From contig JAGLJD010000017.1 of the NCBI GenBank assembly GCA_023142625.1, positions 1 to 5,742 on the forward strand: DNA of 5,742 bases, read 5' to 3'. Position numbers and translations under genes: made by a program. Source of the DNA: Candidatus Parcubacteria bacterium. GTDB taxonomy: Bacteria > Patescibacteriota > Patescibacteriia > JAACEG01. Of the stretch, positions 1-4,532 are shown piece after piece. The number at the start of each line of letters is the position of its first letter. The stretch's first letter is position 1. The notes beneath the pieces were generated by a model. The model made no database searches and was not told the origin of the DNA. It was given only the letters and a program-made list of their open reading frames with translations.

Positions 1-2
1 AA

Positions 3-842
3 TCTTTTGTTGACAGGCAATACCCCGACAATAATTTCGGATACGAACCTGTGAGTTTTATTAAAGGATGGGAGATTATGAGCGGGGATCGCGCCCTGAA
101 ATACGCCCGATCGCGGCATGGAAGCAACGGTGAAAATTCCGATTTCGCCCGTTCAGAACGACAGCAGAATGTCCTTTTGGCGGCAAAAGAAAAAATCTTA
201 AGTTATAGTTTCTGGCTTAATCCTAAAAAAATAGGCGCTGTATTATCTGATTTAGACGCACACATCAGCGCAAGTTTAAAAACTTGGGAGATAATAAATT
301 TAAGCAAAATCGCGAAAAAAATAGATCCTAAAAAAATAAGCAATGCGGTTTTAAGCAATGGAAACAGCGGAATTCTTTATGCGACAAATATCAACGGCTC
401 ATACGCGCTTCTTCCTAAAAATAATGATTTCACTTCTCTTAAAATTTTAGCCAAAAATATGCTTAATAATGGCGCGGTAGCAGGCAAAACAGCAAACAGC
501 ATAGTTCGCCCGACAACTATAGAAGTGCAAAACGGAACTAAAATAGCTGGTATGGCATCTCGTATTGCCAGAACGCTTAAGCAGGATAATTTTGTAATTG
601 ACAAAATAGGAAACTCTCGGCAGCAAAACTATGAAAAAACGATTATTTATGATCTTTCCCGCGGACAGAAGCAGCAAGAGCTAAAATTCCTAAAAAATAA
701 GTTTGACGCGGAAATAAATTTTAATATACCTAACTGGCTTACTTCGCAGCCGATCGGAAACAGCAAAATCAATCTAAAAAATCCTATTGAAAGTTCATCG
801 GATTTTCTGATTATCCTAGGCAAAGACGCGGCGAGTTTGTGA
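3..842 (+). CDS. LytR-CpsA-Psr (LCP) family protein with LytR_C domain, 3' part
   Basis: The frame is open to the left edge, so this is the C-terminal 279 residues. The N-terminal anchor and most of the LCP core lie outside the window. LCP proteins are membrane-anchored, extracytoplasmic phosphotransferases that attach glycopolymers to the cell wall or envelope. The end of the LCP domain is clear: DRQYPDNNFGYE, then ALKYARSRH and DFARSERQQ. These match the family pattern of a tyrosine/glycine segment, an ALxYARSRH motif and a D-F-x-R-x-x-RQQ motif, which carries conserved arginines that bind the lipid pyrophosphate substrate. From about base 519 a LytR_C-type domain follows, starting IEVQNGTKIAGMASRIA, matching the family's V-x-NGT-x-x-G-x-A pattern. 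It runs nearly to the TGA stop. A GTG at 51 is inside the conserved LCP core and is not the start. The exact substrate cannot be told from this part. Confidence 0.9.
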   Translation, partial: SFVDRQYPDNNFGYEPVSFIKGWEIMSGDRALKYARSRHGSNGENSDFARSERQQNVLLAAKEKILSYSFWLNPKKIGAVLSDLDAHISASLKTWEIINLSKIAKKIDPKKISNAVLSNGNSGILYATNINGSYALLPKNNDFTSLKILAKNMLNNGAVAGKTANSIVRPTTIEVQNGTKIAGMASRIARTLKQDNFVIDKIGNSRQQNYEKTIIYDLSRGQKQQELKFLKNKFDAEINFNIPNWLTSQPIGNSKINLKNPIESSSDFLIILGKDAASL

Positions 843-876
843 ATAATTATTTTAATTACGGAGCGTAAAAAATAAT

Positions 877-1033
877 GTCTTTGCGAGGAATGAAGTGTAG
901 CGATAGCGAAACGAAATGACGAAGCAATCCCATTACTGAGCTGACAAATCTGTAATTATAGTTTTATTTCACTTAGTAATGAGATTGCTTCGTCGCTCAT
1001 TCCGCTATCGCTCCATTCGCTCCTCGCAAAGAC
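877..1033. repeat. Palindromic REP/MITE-like repeat, copy 1
   Basis: A 157-bp imperfect palindrome. Its outer arms are a perfect 13-bp inverted repeat (gtctttgcgagga at 877-889 and its complement at 1021-1033). Its inner arms are 20 bp with one mismatch (918-937 and 975-994, gacgaagcaatcccattact). The sequence between them pairs only partly. The loop contains acaaatctgtaat at 944-956, which recurs unchanged in copy 2. Repeats of the GTC(T/A)TTGCGAGGA...CGAAGCAATC type are widespread in bacterial genomes and often give spurious small ORFs with peptides such as HCEERSDEAIS. It lies 34 bp after the LCP stop and may also act as a transcript-end hairpin. No transposase is present here. Confidence 0.85.
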
Positions 1034-1068
1034 AAAAGGGTTTATATTTTCGCGGTTCATTAAAATTG

Positions 1069-1106
1069 CAAAAGGAAAACGGGGAGATTTATCAATTCTC
1101 CCCGTT
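1069..1106 (-). terminator. Intrinsic terminator of the small minus-strand gene(s)
   Basis: A perfect 10-bp stem (aacggggaga at 1078-1087 with tctccccgtt at 1097-1106) closes a 9-nt loop. Read on the minus strand it is followed by a T-rich tract (gttttccttttgc). It lies 19 bp past the stop codon at 1126, which fits an end for the 1126-1399 minus-strand transcript. On the plus strand no T-run follows, so it is directional. Confidence 0.75.
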
Positions 1107-1125
1107 ACTTGAAAAAGATCATCCT

Positions 1126-1317
1126 TTATTCATATTCTATTTCTCCTTCTTCTGTTATTTTTATTTTTTTATTCTCCCTCATTTTTTCAAGGGAAAAATT
1201 TTTCGGGAAAATAACAACTTTCCCGTTGACTAATGCCCAATTATTTGGTATTGGTCTAATATTTTTGTTTTCGTAAATTTCCGATTTTTTCGCTATCATC
1301 GGAGTTCCATGTAGCAT
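1126..1317 (-). CDS. Small hypothetical protein, overlaps the 47-aa gene in another frame
   Basis: A 63-residue frame from ATG 1317, or 57 residues from the second ATG at 1299. The family is not recognised. The protein is charged and soluble-looking, with a central PNNWALVNGKVVIFPKNF stretch and a Lys/Glu-rich tail ending EGEIEYE. Codon use is natural for this genome, and a strong minus-strand terminator follows the stop, so the frame is probably real. Neither ATG has a good ribosome site; only a weak GGAA precedes 1299. The frame overlaps the end of the upstream 47-aa gene by 62 bp (44 bp if it starts at 1299) and is offset from it by +1. It may be made by translational coupling, or it may be the C-terminal half of one protein joined to the 47-aa segment by a frameshift near the A6 run at about 1286-1291. 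The start is therefore uncertain. Confidence 0.5.
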   Translation of the reverse strand: MLHGTPMIAKKSEIYENKNIRPIPNNWALVNGKVVIFPKNFSLEKMRENKKIKITEEGEIEYE

Positions 1318-1399
1318 TTTTAAATATCTTCGATAATATTACCGTATATACAACATATCCGACGATAATAACACCAACAACAATTGAGGTATCAACCAT
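1256..1399 (-). CDS. 47-aa single-pass membrane protein
   Basis: This short frame starts at an ATG whose context is a textbook AAGGAGG, 7 nt upstream. It encodes MVDTSIVVGVIIVGYVVYTV..., so residues about 5-23 form one hydrophobic membrane segment, followed by a basic and polar tail (SKIFKNATWN...RKQKY) and a TAG stop. The positive charge after the segment suggests the C-terminus is cytoplasmic. The gene is divergent from der: the two starts are about 90 bp apart and the promoter lies between and across them. Its 3' end overlaps the 1126-1317 frame. The family is not recognised. The membrane segment joined by frameshift to the downstream frame would give a tail-anchored-type small protein of about 90 residues, but this is only inference. 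Confidence 0.65.
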   Translation of the reverse strand: MVDTSIVVGVIIVGYVVYTVILSKIFKNATWNSDDSEKIGNLRKQKY

Positions 1400-1406
1400 T
1401 TTTTTT

Positions 1407-1413
1407 CCTCCTT
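1407..1413 (-). promoter_or_regulatory. Shine-Dalgarno site of the 47-aa gene
   Basis: AAGGAGG on the minus strand, 7 nt before the ATG at 1399. It is the reason to call the 47-aa frame rather than only the longer overlapping 63-aa frame, which has no comparable site. Confidence 0.8.
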
Positions 1414-1464
1414 TTTTTAAAAAGTTATAAAAAAATTTAATCGATTATTAAACATTTTTAATAA

Positions 1465-1495
1465 ATTATATTATCACAAATTTAAAATATGTCAA
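1465..1495 (-). promoter_or_regulatory. Predicted promoter of the small minus-strand gene upstream of der
   Basis: A perfect TTGACA (1490-1495, minus) and a perfect TATAAT (1465-1470, minus) are separated by 19 bp, slightly longer than ideal; a GATAAT at 1470-1475 is an alternative at 14 bp. The -35 box overlaps the ATG and second codon of der on the other strand. The same TATTGACATATTTT motif occurs at the starts of pth and uvrA. Confidence 0.55.
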
Positions 1496-2868
1496 TATTT
1501 CAAACCCAAAAAGTGGCAATCGTCGGCAGGACTAACGCTGGCAAATCAACTCTGTTTAATAAATTAGTCAGCAGACCGCATGCGATAGTCTCTAAAATTC
1601 GGGAAACGACTCGCGACGCCAATCAAGAAACCTGCGAATGGCGCGGAAAAAAGTTTATTTTATACGACACCGCTGGCGCTGATATTAAAATAAAAAATGA
1701 GATAGACAAGCAGGTTATAGAACAGAGCAAAAATTTAATCGCCAAAGCGGATCTGGCTATTTTCCTGCTGGACGGAAAAGAAGAGACGCTGCCGCAGGAT
1801 ATGGAGATAGCGCGCGCGCTTAGAAAAACGCGAATTCCGATTATTTTAGCGATAAATAAAATAGACAACCAGAAGATAAGAAAAAGGTTAGATCTGTTTG
1901 AATTTGAAGCGCTCGGTTTTGGCAAGCCGAATCTTATTTCCGCTATTTCAGGAATCGGGACAGGCGATCTGCTGGATGCGATAATCGCGGAATTAAAAAA
2001 AATAGAACCGAAGAAAAAACTCAAAGACGATGAATCGGAAATTGAAAAATCAGGAAAGATTAAAATCGCAATAGTCGGCAAACCGAACGCCGGCAAATCA
2101 TCAATATTAAACTCTTTGCTAAAAAGAAAAGTTCATATTAAAAATCAGGAAGAAGTCATCGTAACGGATATTCCCCACACAACGCGCGAGCCGCAAAAAA
2201 GAAAGGTTGCTGGCGAAAATTCTTTAATGGAATTTACCGATACCGCTGGCATCAGGAGAAAAGCGAAAACTGACCGCAAAGGGCTGGAGATATTAAGCGT
2301 TAAAAAAAGCATAACTGCTTTGAAGCAGGCGGATATCGCTCTGCTGGTTATTGACATTCACGCGCCGATAACAAGCCAAGACCAAAAACTCGCCAGCATG
2401 ATCGTTAAAAACGGCGCGGGCGCGATTATTATCGCGAACAAATGGGATCTGATTCCAGAAAAATTTACTGGAAGCGACAAAGAGTATTCTGAAAATTTAA
2501 GGTCATCCCTGCCCCATCTGAAATGGGCGCCTATTCTTTTTACTTCCGCGCTGCTTGGAAAAAATATAAATAAAATCACGGACTTGGCGGAAGAGATAAA
2601 TAAGGAGCGAAACAAAAAAATCACAAGCGAGGAATTGAAAATTTTTATTGAAAAAGTTATCAAGCTTCATCATCCTGTAAAAAGAAAAGGCGCGAATCAT
2701 CCGCATATTAAATCTTTTTTTCAAATGAACTCTCATTTTCCGCAATTCGTTGTTAAGATCAGAAAAAACGACACGCTCGGCTTTTCTTATCTGAAATTCA
2801 TTGAAAAAAAACTGCGCGAGGAGTACGGGTTTATCGGCTCGCCAGTTGAGATTAAGGTCGGATATTAA
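1489..2868 (+). CDS. der: Ribosome biogenesis GTPase Der (EngA)
   Basis: A 459-residue double-GTPase protein of normal length for Der, which helps assemble the 50S ribosomal subunit in the cytoplasm. GTPase domain 1 has G1 GRTNAGKST (13-21), TTRD (40-43), DTAG (60-63), NKID (123-126) and SAISG (151-155). A charged linker (about 170-190) leads to domain 2 with G1 GKPNAGKSS (197-205), TTRE (231-234), DTAGIRRK (251-258), NKWD (317-320) and TSALLG (352-357). The last 90 residues are the KH-like domain with its FPQFVVKI and YLKFIEKKLREEYGF stretches. The usual GRPNVGKS has become GRTNAGKS in domain 1. The Pro-Gly before TTRD/TTRE is changed to Arg-Glu (domain 1) and Pro-His (domain 2). No Shine-Dalgarno precedes the ATG. 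MSI is the first plausible start; the next in-frame start codon (GTG, residue 9) would cut into the first strand. Confidence 0.97.
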   Translation: MSIFQTQKVAIVGRTNAGKSTLFNKLVSRPHAIVSKIRETTRDANQETCEWRGKKFILYDTAGADIKIKNEIDKQVIEQSKNLIAKADLAIFLLDGKEETLPQDMEIARALRKTRIPIILAINKIDNQKIRKRLDLFEFEALGFGKPNLISAISGIGTGDLLDAIIAELKKIEPKKKLKDDESEIEKSGKIKIAIVGKPNAGKSSILNSLLKRKVHIKNQEEVIVTDIPHTTREPQKRKVAGENSLMEFTDTAGIRRKAKTDRKGLEILSVKKSITALKQADIALLVIDIHAPITSQDQKLASMIVKNGAGAIIIANKWDLIPEKFTGSDKEYSENLRSSLPHLKWAPILFTSALLGKNINKITDLAEEINKERNKKITSEELKIFIEKVIKLHHPVKRKGANHPHIKSFFQMNSHFPQFVVKIRKNDTLGFSYLKFIEKKLREEYGFIGSPVEIKVGY

Positions 2869-2917
2869 ATTCATGTTGGTTCTATAGTTTGAATAAAATT
2901 CATGTTGGTTCCATAGT
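2867..2917 (+). repeat. Direct repeat, two 22-nt units
   Basis: Units at 2867-2888 and 2896-2917 differ at one base (aaattcatgttggttctatagt versus ...ttccatagt), with a 29-bp period. The first begins inside the der stop codon. The second supplies the left arm of the hairpin at 2904-2940, so the first looks like an isolated half-copy of that element. Confidence 0.75.
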
Positions 2918-2940
2918 CCCGATAGGGCTGTGGAACCAAC
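2904..2940 (+). repeat. Strong 16-bp hairpin in the der 3' region
   Basis: Arms gttggttccatagtcc (2904-2919) and gggctgtggaaccaac (2925-2940) form 16 pairs around a 5-nt loop. Two of the pairs are G-U only if the RNA is read from the plus strand, so it suits the der transcript. It is not followed by a T-run, so it is a repeat or 3'-end-protecting hairpin rather than a classic terminator. Confidence 0.7.
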
Positions 2941-2945
2941 TGATT

Positions 2946-3013
2946 AAAAACGCCAAAAAGAAAACAGACTCCACGGAAAATAAAATCTTAAAGATTAAAT
3001 CTCCGTGAAGCCT
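2946..3013 (-). terminator. Intrinsic terminator of the 63-aa gene (cassette copy A)
   Basis: On the minus strand a long stem forms between about 2966-2981 and 2998-3013 (outer part around CACGGA/TCCGTG), with an inner AATCTTTAAGATT palindrome. It is followed by a T-rich stretch (gttttctttttggcgttttt). The same hairpin design, with substitutions, occurs after the 78-aa gene at 4121-4188. Confidence 0.75.
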
Positions 3014-3031
3014 ATAAATAGATTATTCACT

Positions 3032-3223
3032 CTATTTCTCATGTGCTAATTTATGCAAATAATCTATGAATTTGATGATGTTAATATTGTTATAAGCGAT
3101 AAAACTACTTAAATCGCTTATGATGACTGCTAATTTAAAGTTATTTAATTTAGTGGAGCAAAATTTCTTTTTCTCCATTGCTTCTCTTAAATAACCTAAA
3201 TGTAATTCGCCTAATTCTTCCAT
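3032..3223 (-). CDS. 63-aa hypothetical protein, IDYLHKL C-terminal family
   Basis: The ATG at 3223 has AAGGAGG 8 nt upstream (3232-3238), so the start is firm. No known family is recognised. The N-terminus (MEELGELHLGYLREAMEKKK) is helix-prone and charged. Residues 28-63 align with residues 44-78 of the protein at 4197-4433: the shared pattern is NF-x-L-x-V-x-IS, a variable stretch, then IDYLHKL-A/V-H. Of the codons in the IDYLHKLxH stretch, four differ silently and one changes the residue, so the protein sequence is under selection. There is no signal peptide or clear membrane segment. It is transcribed away from pth, with its promoter on top of the pth start, and converges on der. Its function is unknown; the position suggests a small regulatory or accessory protein, but this is only a guess. 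Confidence 0.75.
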   Translation of the reverse strand: MEELGELHLGYLREAMEKKKFCSTKLNNFKLAVIISDLSSFIAYNNINIIKFIDYLHKLAHEK

Positions 3224-3246
3224 ATTCTCCCCCTCCTTTTCAAAAC

Positions 3247-3285
3247 CGCTTTACGCGCTGACTATTTTATAGACAACGCAAAGCG
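3247..3285 (-). promoter_or_regulatory. 5' leader hairpin of the 63-aa gene
   Basis: On the minus strand CGCTTTGCG pairs with the downstream CGCGTAAAGCG, with an inner CTAT/ATAG stem. It starts within a few bases of the predicted transcript start and ends just before the Shine-Dalgarno. The matching leader at 4458-4497 keeps the outer helix through G-U pairs. Confidence 0.5.
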
Positions 3286-3289
3286 ATAA

Positions 3290-3320
3290 ATTAAAATAAC
3301 ATAAATCAAAAATATGTCAA
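3290..3320 (-). promoter_or_regulatory. Predicted promoter of the 63-aa gene, overlapping the pth start
   Basis: TTGACA (3315-3320, minus) lies across the pth ATG. Downstream are TTTAAT at 19-bp spacing (3290-3295) or TATTTT at 16 bp (3293-3298). It is conserved at the same position before uvrA. Confidence 0.5.
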
Positions 3321-3877
3321 TAGTTTGCTTAATCATCGGGTTGGGAAACCTAGGCGAAAAATACAGATTAACCCGCCATAACGCTGGGTTTATCGCGATT
3401 GATCAATTCCGTGAACAGTTTATAAAAAACGGCTCTGATTTTTCAGAATGGAAATTTAATAAAAAATTTAACGCTGAAATTTCCAAAGGAGAAGTTGAAA
3501 ACAAAAAAATTATTTTAGCCAAGCCGCAAACTTTTATGAATAACTCGGGCGCCGCGGTTCAAGCGATGATGAATTTTTATAAAATTAAAATTAAAAACAT
3601 TTTAATTATCCACGATGATATTGACTTGCCGTTAAAAACAAGTAAAATACAGAGAAATAAATCGTCTGCTGGGCATAAAGGCGTCCAGTCAATTATAGAC
3701 GCGCTGAATTCAAAAAATTTCAGCCGCTTGCGGATCGGAATAAATCCCGCGATAGAAAACGGCGTTTCAAAACTAAAAATCCCAACAGAAAAATTCGCGC
3801 TGGAAAGGTTTAAAAAGGGAGAGTTGGGAATAATCAAACAATTAGTAGGACAGACTGATATTTTAAAATTTCTTTAA
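3314..3877 (+). CDS. pth: Peptidyl-tRNA hydrolase
   Basis: A 187-residue protein of normal length for bacterial Pth, which frees tRNAs from prematurely released peptidyl-tRNA in the cytoplasm. It shows the family motifs in order: IIGLGNLGEKY (7-17), TRHNAGF with the catalytic His22, KPQTFMNNSG (70-79), IIHDDIDLPL (98-107) with the active-site Asp102, SAGHKGVQSII and FSRLRIGI. Two positions differ from the usual pattern: the N-P-G of the first loop reads N-L-G, and the H-N-G of the tRNA-binding loop reads H-K-G. The essential His and Asp are kept, so it should be active. No Shine-Dalgarno precedes the ATG, and no other start fits before the first strand, so the MSI start is accepted. It stands alone between a divergent small gene and a repeat. 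Confidence 0.97.
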   Translation: MSIVCLIIGLGNLGEKYRLTRHNAGFIAIDQFREQFIKNGSDFSEWKFNKKFNAEISKGEVENKKIILAKPQTFMNNSGAAVQAMMNFYKIKIKNILIIHDDIDLPLKTSKIQRNKSSAGHKGVQSIIDALNSKNFSRLRIGINPAIENGVSKLKIPTEKFALERFKKGELGIIKQLVGQTDILKFL

Positions 3878-3917
3878 ATTATAAATACATACATTTTGAA
3901 AGAAATTTTTCTTTCTT

Positions 3918-4057
3918 GTCTTTGCGAGGAGGCGATAGCCGACGAAGCAATCCCATTACTAAGCGAACAAATCTGTAATCATAAACTTTTTTGCGTAAAC
4001 AATGGGATTGCTTCGTCGCACCTCTCTCGCTTCGCTCGTTCAGCTCCTCGCAAAGAC
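3918..4057. repeat. Palindromic REP/MITE-like repeat, copy 2
   Basis: Same element as at 877-1033. Outer arms are 3918-3930 and 4045-4057 (13 bp, perfect). Inner arms are 3941-3960 and 4001-4017 (17 bp perfect within). The loop holds the same acaaatctgtaat (3967-3979). It lies 40 bp after the pth stop. The open frame 3896-4111 is made almost entirely by this repeat and is not a gene. Confidence 0.85.
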
Positions 4058-4086
4058 AGTGTAGAAAAAGCTCCTCGCAAAGACAG
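4043..4086. repeat. Tandem duplication of the repeat end
   Basis: gctcctcgcaaagacag occurs at 4043-4059 and again at 4070-4086, a 27-bp period. The outer arm of copy 2 thus has an extra half-unit. Confidence 0.75.
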
Positions 4087-4120
4087 CAGGGTTTTGCATT
4101 TCGTAATTTAAAAAAACAAA

Positions 4121-4188
4121 AAAACGCCGAAAAAAAACAGGCTCCGCGGAAGATTAAATCTTAAAGATTTTATCTCCCACAAATCCTG
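4121..4188 (-). terminator. Intrinsic terminator of the 78-aa gene (cassette copy B)
   Basis: On the minus strand a hairpin spans 4138-4188 (CAGG...CCTG outer pairs, then GGGAGAT/ATCTTCC and an inner AAATCTTTAAGATTT palindrome). Four pairs are G-U in that sense only. It is followed by T8 and another T-run. It matches the terminator at 2946-3013 and begins 8 bp past the stop codon. Confidence 0.8.
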
Positions 4189-4196
4189 TAAGCAGA

Positions 4197-4433
4197 CTAC
4201 TTATGCACTAACTTGTGCAGATAGTCTATGATGTCCTCCATGTCTTGCCCTGCCCAAATACTCTCTCTTATAAAGAGAGAGATCGCGACTTCTAGTTCGA
4301 AATTTTGGGCTTCCGCAGAAGCCCTTTCAATGTGAAATTGAGGACCACTTTTTGCAGTTTTTCTGTTAATAGCGAATGATCTCCACTTTTTGAAGTTTTC
4401 TTCTATGCTTTTGTTTTCTTTTAAATATAACAC
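4197..4433 (-). CDS. 78-aa hypothetical protein, IDYLHKL C-terminal family
   Basis: The start is taken as GTG 4433, because AAGGAGG (4444-4450) lies 10 nt before it, as in the other two small genes. A longer frame from TTG 4493 would run through the leader hairpin and the ribosome site. The family is not recognised. The protein is charged and mixed in composition, with no membrane segment. Residues 44-78 (NFELEVAIS...IDYLHKLVHK) match the C-terminus of the 63-aa protein at 3032-3223; residues 1-43 have no counterpart there. The coding RNA contains a 9-bp hairpin (4261-4281) and a 7-bp stem closed by a C(UGCG)G loop (4307-4324), read on the minus strand. The gene is divergent from uvrA and converges on pth and its repeat. 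Function is unknown. Confidence 0.75.
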   Translation of the reverse strand: MLYLKENKSIEENFKKWRSFAINRKTAKSGPQFHIERASAEAQNFELEVAISLFIRESIWAGQDMEDIIDYLHKLVHK

Positions 4434-4443
4434 TTTTTTTTCT

Positions 4444-4450
4444 CCTCCTT
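4444..4450 (-). promoter_or_regulatory. Shine-Dalgarno site that fixes the GTG start
   Basis: AAGGAGG on the minus strand, 10 nt before GTG 4433. It aligns with the sites of the 63-aa gene (3232-3238) and of the 47-aa gene, and rules out the upstream TTG. Confidence 0.75.
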
Positions 4451-4457
4451 TCAAAAC

Positions 4458-4497
4458 CACCTTACACGCAACCTGTTTATTCAGACAGCGCAAAGCG
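4458..4497 (-). promoter_or_regulatory. 5' leader hairpin of the 78-aa gene
   Basis: On the minus strand CGCTTT pairs with AAGGTG through two G-U pairs, around an inner CTGT/ACAG stem. The equivalent leader at 3247-3285 has Watson-Crick pairs at the same places, so the helix survives sequence change. The A-C mismatches that the plus strand would have favour the minus-strand RNA. Confidence 0.5.
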
Positions 4498-4501
4498 ATA
4501 A

Positions 4502-4532
4502 ATTAAAATAACATAAATTTAAAATATGTCAA
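4502..4532 (-). promoter_or_regulatory. Predicted promoter of the 78-aa gene, overlapping the uvrA start
   Basis: TTGACA (4527-4532, minus) overlaps the uvrA ATG. TTTAAT follows at 19 bp (4502-4507) or TATTTT at 16 bp (4505-4510). It is the same arrangement as before pth. Confidence 0.5.

Larger units (their letters stand above)
2947..3322 (-). repeat. Divergent small-gene cassette, copy A (upstream of pth)
   Basis: This unit matches 4121-4534 in order and in most elements: terminator with T-tract, C-terminal coding region, Shine-Dalgarno, leader hairpin and promoter. The last 46 bp (3277-3322) match 4489-4534 at 44 positions and extend into the first three codons of pth. The middle, which encodes the N-terminus, does not match. 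It is a diverged paralogous cassette, not a recent duplication. Confidence 0.75.

Noticed and set aside
51..842. GTG at 51 as the start of the first gene
   Set aside because: The frame is open to the window edge and upstream codons encode conserved LCP sequence (DRQYPDNNFGYE).
979..1233. 84-aa plus-strand reading frame
   Set aside because: It starts in repeat copy 1, crosses the minus-strand terminator and runs antisense to the 63-aa frame; its Phe/Tyr-rich end is the shadow of a Lys/Glu-rich coding region.
1425..1475. Tiny 12-codon upstream ORF (ATG TTT AAT...) in the leader of the 47-aa gene
   Set aside because: It has no ribosome site and lies in nearly pure A/T sequence where such frames arise by chance.
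1623..2874. Several minus-strand frames across der
   Set aside because: All are antisense shadows; the plus strand encodes a full-length Der with all motifs.
3898..3915. GAAAGAA/TTCTTTC hairpin as a pth terminator
   Set aside because: Seven A/T-rich pairs with no following T-run; too weak to support a call.
3896..4111. 71-aa plus-strand reading frame
   Set aside because: It is the translation of the palindromic repeat (CEEAIADEAI, APRKDS), a well-known source of false small ORFs, with no ribosome site.
4434..4493. TTG start at 4493 for the 78-aa gene
   Set aside because: It would translate the leader hairpin and the Shine-Dalgarno; the GTG at 4433 has the proper site and matches the other small genes.
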